From contig JAIRNA010000013.1 of assembly GCA_031258305.1 (NCBI GenBank), positions 1 through 41,519 on the forward strand: a DNA stretch of 41,519 bases, written 5' to 3'. Below, piece by piece: positions 40,043-41,519 of this stretch. The translations under genes and the position numbers were made by a program. Below the pieces are notes generated by a model that had not been told where the DNA came from, did no database searches, and worked only from the letters and a program-made list of their open reading frames with translations. How positions within the stretch are numbered: the stretch's first letter is position 1; each line of letters opens with the position of its first letter. Source of the DNA: Treponema sp. GTDB lineage: Bacteria > Spirochaetota > Spirochaetia > Treponematales > Breznakiellaceae.

Positions 40043-40583
40043 CCCTGCCTAGCGCCGCGGAAGCAAGCGTAAATTCACCCCGTGATATTGCCTCGCGTAT
40101 CAGGCTGGAACTGATAAGTTTGCCGTCAAGCAGAACCGGCGGTACAATATCGGTTTCTACCCCGTATTCCGCGGTAATGCGCCGAATGTCTTCTGCGCCT
40201 GTGTCTCTGCGGCGCCCGCATCGGAAATCCTCCCCGACGGCCAAAAACGACAGTCCTCTGTCAAGTAAGGTCCTTATAAAGACCTGTCCTTCCATTTTAC
40301 TGAAATTTTCGGAAAAGTCAATGAGTATAACGCGGGTTATCCCCATTTTTTCAAAAATATCCAGTTTTTCTTCAAGACTGATAACGTCGTTCCCTCCCTG
40401 ATGCAATAGCGCCCGCTTGGGATTCTGCCGAAACGTGATAACCGTGGACCCTTCTCCTCGACTCAGAGCCCGCTCAATCAGCGCCTGATGCCCCCGATGC
40501 ACCCCATCAAACACCCCTATTACTGCTGTAAAAGGCTTTTTCTCTTCGTTTGTTATAAAATTATCCCAATCCAATGTTTCCAT
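40017..40583 (-). CDS. ribF: RibF-like FAD synthetase (FMN adenylyltransferase domain only)
   Basis: A product of 188 residues. The nucleotidyltransferase signature is complete: GVFDGVHRGHQALI (HxGH motif RxGH-like at HRGH), VGEDFRCGRRRDT and ISSSLIREAISRG. The protein stops at LGRELEVGKRK, exactly where bifunctional RibF (about 300 residues) passes into the riboflavin-kinase domain; no kinase-like sequence follows before rpsO. It should therefore make FAD from FMN but not FMN from riboflavin, unless a separate kinase exists. The last codons lie in an inverted-repeat element, which may have caused the truncation. ATG 40583 has no ribosome-binding site and stands 10 bases after a -10 box. Confidence 0.85.
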   Translation of the reverse strand: METLDWDNFITNEEKKPFTAVIGVFDGVHRGHQALIERALSRGEGSTVITFRQNPKRALLHQGGNDVISLEEKLDIFEKMGITRVILIDFSENFSKMEGQVFIRTLLDRGLSFLAVGEDFRCGRRRDTGAEDIRRITAEYGVETDIVPPVLLDGKLISSSLIREAISRGEFTLASAALGRELEVGKRK

Positions 40584-40593
40584 TTATATACGT

Positions 40594-40622
40594 ATTGTAT
40601 TGAAATTGTCATAAAAGGTCAA
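40594..40622 (-). promoter_or_regulatory. Promoter of ribF-rpsO-pnp, nearly leaderless
   Basis: On the minus strand TTGACC (40617-40622), exactly 17 bases, TACAAT (40594-40599). Ten bases separate the -10 from ATG 40583, leaving a leader of about 3 bases and no ribosome-binding site. Confidence 0.6.
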
Positions 40623-40639
40623 TATGATATAAGCTGTCT

Positions 40640-41302
40640 CTAAAATTTAGGTGAATTTGCGGTAGGGAAGTCCCAACCAGTAATACGGCCCTCTTTCATA
40701 AACGCGAGTCTGTGGCCTAGAGCATGGGCTTCTTCCAAGTCATGGGTAACGAACACGCAGGGCGCTTTACCGTGCATATCCTTAAATTCCCGCCAAAGCC
40801 CTTCTTTGAGCGCATGGTCGAGGCTTGAAAAAGGCTCGTCCATGAGGAGAGCATGCGGTGGAAAGGCGAGGCTACGGGCAATGGCGACTCGCTGGCGTTC
40901 ACCTCCCGAAAGGGTCTGAATTTTTCTCTTGGCAAAAGAACGCGGAAGATGAACCATATCGAGCATATCTCTAATGGTTTTTTGCCGCGTCTTCTTGGGA
41001 ATTCCTCTGATAAAAAGTCCATAGCCTATGTTTCTTTCAACGTCCATATTGGGAAACAATGCCAAATCCTGAAAAACAAGCGCCATATTGCGCTTCCATG
41101 CGGGCATTTTAGTAACGTCTTGTCCATTGATGCTGATTTTACCTGATTCAGGCGGAACAAGTCCTGCGATGATGTTCAATGTAGTGGTCTTTCCACAACC
41201 TGACGGCCCTAAAAGGACAAGCGTTTCCCCATTATTGACGGAAAAATCAACTGCTAAAGAGAAATTGTCGTTTCTTTTCGTTATTTGTTTGACTTCGAGC
41301 AT
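40640..41302 (-). CDS. ABC transporter ATPase of the thiamine/iron/polyamine importer type
   Basis: A single ATPase domain of 220 residues: Walker A GPSGCGKTTT, Q-loop ALVFQDLALFPNMDVERNIG, signature LSGGERQRVAIARSLA, Walker B ALLMDEPFSSLD and the switch VFVTHDLEEAHALGHR. The subgroup is that of FbpC, PotA, CysA and ThiQ, but the protein lacks the C-terminal TOBE domain, which fits the short ThiQ-like members best. The substrate is not determined. The last codons of a hydrophobic protein, plausibly the cognate permease, lie 159 bases upstream on the same strand. The gene nevertheless has its own promoter, with the start codon only 12 bases after the -10 box and no ribosome-binding site. Confidence 0.9.
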   Translation of the reverse strand: MLEVKQITKRNDNFSLAVDFSVNNGETLVLLGPSGCGKTTTLNIIAGLVPPESGKISINGQDVTKMPAWKRNMALVFQDLALFPNMDVERNIGYGLFIRGIPKKTRQKTIRDMLDMVHLPRSFAKRKIQTLSGGERQRVAIARSLAFPPHALLMDEPFSSLDHALKEGLWREFKDMHGKAPCVFVTHDLEEAHALGHRLAFMKEGRITGWDFPTANSPKF

Positions 41303-41314
41303 ATAATTTGAATT

Positions 41315-41343
41315 AATATACCATTTAAGGACCGTTTCGTCAA
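41315..41343 (-). promoter_or_regulatory. Promoter of the ABC ATPase gene
   Basis: On the minus strand TTGACG (41338-41343), 17 bases, TATATT (41315-41320). The leader to ATG 41302 would be about 5 bases. A short inverted repeat GTTCC/GGAAC (about 41348-41363) lies just upstream of the -35. Confidence 0.55.
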
Positions 41344-41400
41344 GATGTTCCGCCGCTGGAACGTTTCAAATTCCTGTACCCGCCCGTGACAAATTTCCCA

Positions 41401-41430
41401 TCTCGAAGAAAACATACGCTTTCTTCGAGA
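41401..41430. terminator. 11-bp perfect hairpin upstream of the ABC ATPase
   Basis: TCTCGAAGAAA (41401-41411) and TTTCTTCGAGA (41420-41430) are perfect inverted copies with an 8-base loop, 31 bases after the stop of the preceding gene. No T run follows on the minus strand. It may end the upstream transcript in part, or bind a regulator of the ATPase promoter. Confidence 0.45.
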
Positions 41431-41461
41431 AAATTCCGCGCAGTTTAACGGCGAGGATCTC

Positions 41462-41519
41462 TTACCGCTCCTTTTTCTCGCGTGCAAGGTAAACGGCGTT
41501 AGCCACCGCTAACGCCAGC
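41462..41519 (-). CDS. C-terminal end of a hydrophobic protein, possibly ABC permease (partial)
   Basis: Only the last 18 codons and TAA (41462-41464) are visible: LALAVANAVYLAREKKER. A hydrophobic end followed by a positively charged tail is typical of the last membrane segment of ABC permeases, and the ATPase downstream fits. The call rests on these few residues and the neighbour. The codons for LALAVANA lie in a perfect 9-bp inverted repeat (41495-41516). Confidence 0.4.
   Translation of the reverse strand, partial: LALAVANAVYLAREKKER

Noticed and set aside
1-41519. tRNA, rRNA and CRISPR arrays
   Set aside because: No cloverleaf-like segment, rRNA-like stretch or regularly spaced short direct repeats were seen. 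The repeats in the giant gene are protein-domain repeats.

Overview
The window most likely comes from a host-associated spirochaete of the Treponema group. The clues are a flagellar export ATPase of spirochaetal type, very large Ig-repeat surface proteins with a Gram-negative style outer-membrane C terminus, lipoproteins, a ribF-rpsO-pnp cluster, and a long ligand-sensing AraC regulator beside a ribose-type ABC operon. This assignment is inference from gene content, not from a marker gene.

Layout. (1) 1-20300, + strand: a three-gene surface locus, visibly richer in G+C than most of the window. It holds a 5'-truncated giant protein (over 4450 residues: about two dozen Ig-like domains, a TIG-like domain, then a probable beta-propeller), a lipoprotein resembling solute-binding proteins, and a 1922-residue secreted Ig-repeat protein whose last ~170 residues look like an outer-membrane beta-barrel. 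(2) 20334-21671, - strand: fliI, standing outside any flagellar operon and carrying a 10-base C homopolymer. (3) 21898-30252: a sugar uptake module. A 1036-residue hybrid regulator (LacI-like sensor, GAF-like, histidine-kinase-like and receiver-like parts lacking their phosphorylation residues, AraC DNA-binding domain) diverges from a five-gene operon: binding lipoprotein, double ATPase, permease, TIM-barrel epimerase/isomerase and a SIS-type 6-phospho-3-hexuloisomerase-like protein. (4) 30253-30476: a palindrome-rich spacer. (5) 30477-34403: a glycosyltransferase-like/zinc/methyltransferase fusion protein abutting priA. (6) 34493-37244, - strand: purB, a small helical protein, a DinB-family protein and a 32-codon ORF. 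(7) 37406-40583, - strand: ribF (adenylyltransferase half only), rpsO and pnp, with inverted repeats at the junctions. (8) 40640-41519, - strand: a short ABC ATPase and the last codons of what may be its permease.

The first locus probably builds an extended cell-surface structure. The second imports and isomerises an unidentified sugar under control of its own intracellular sensor-regulator. The right half is largely housekeeping.

Two themes cut across the window. Several genes (regulator, fusion protein, ribF, ABC ATPase) have a promoter-like -10 box only 6-12 bases before the start codon and no ribosome-binding site, suggesting leaderless or nearly leaderless mRNAs. A pyrimidine-rich motif of the type TTCCCCATTCCC recurs at gene junctions in the right half, often as inverted repeats, and reaches into gene ends.
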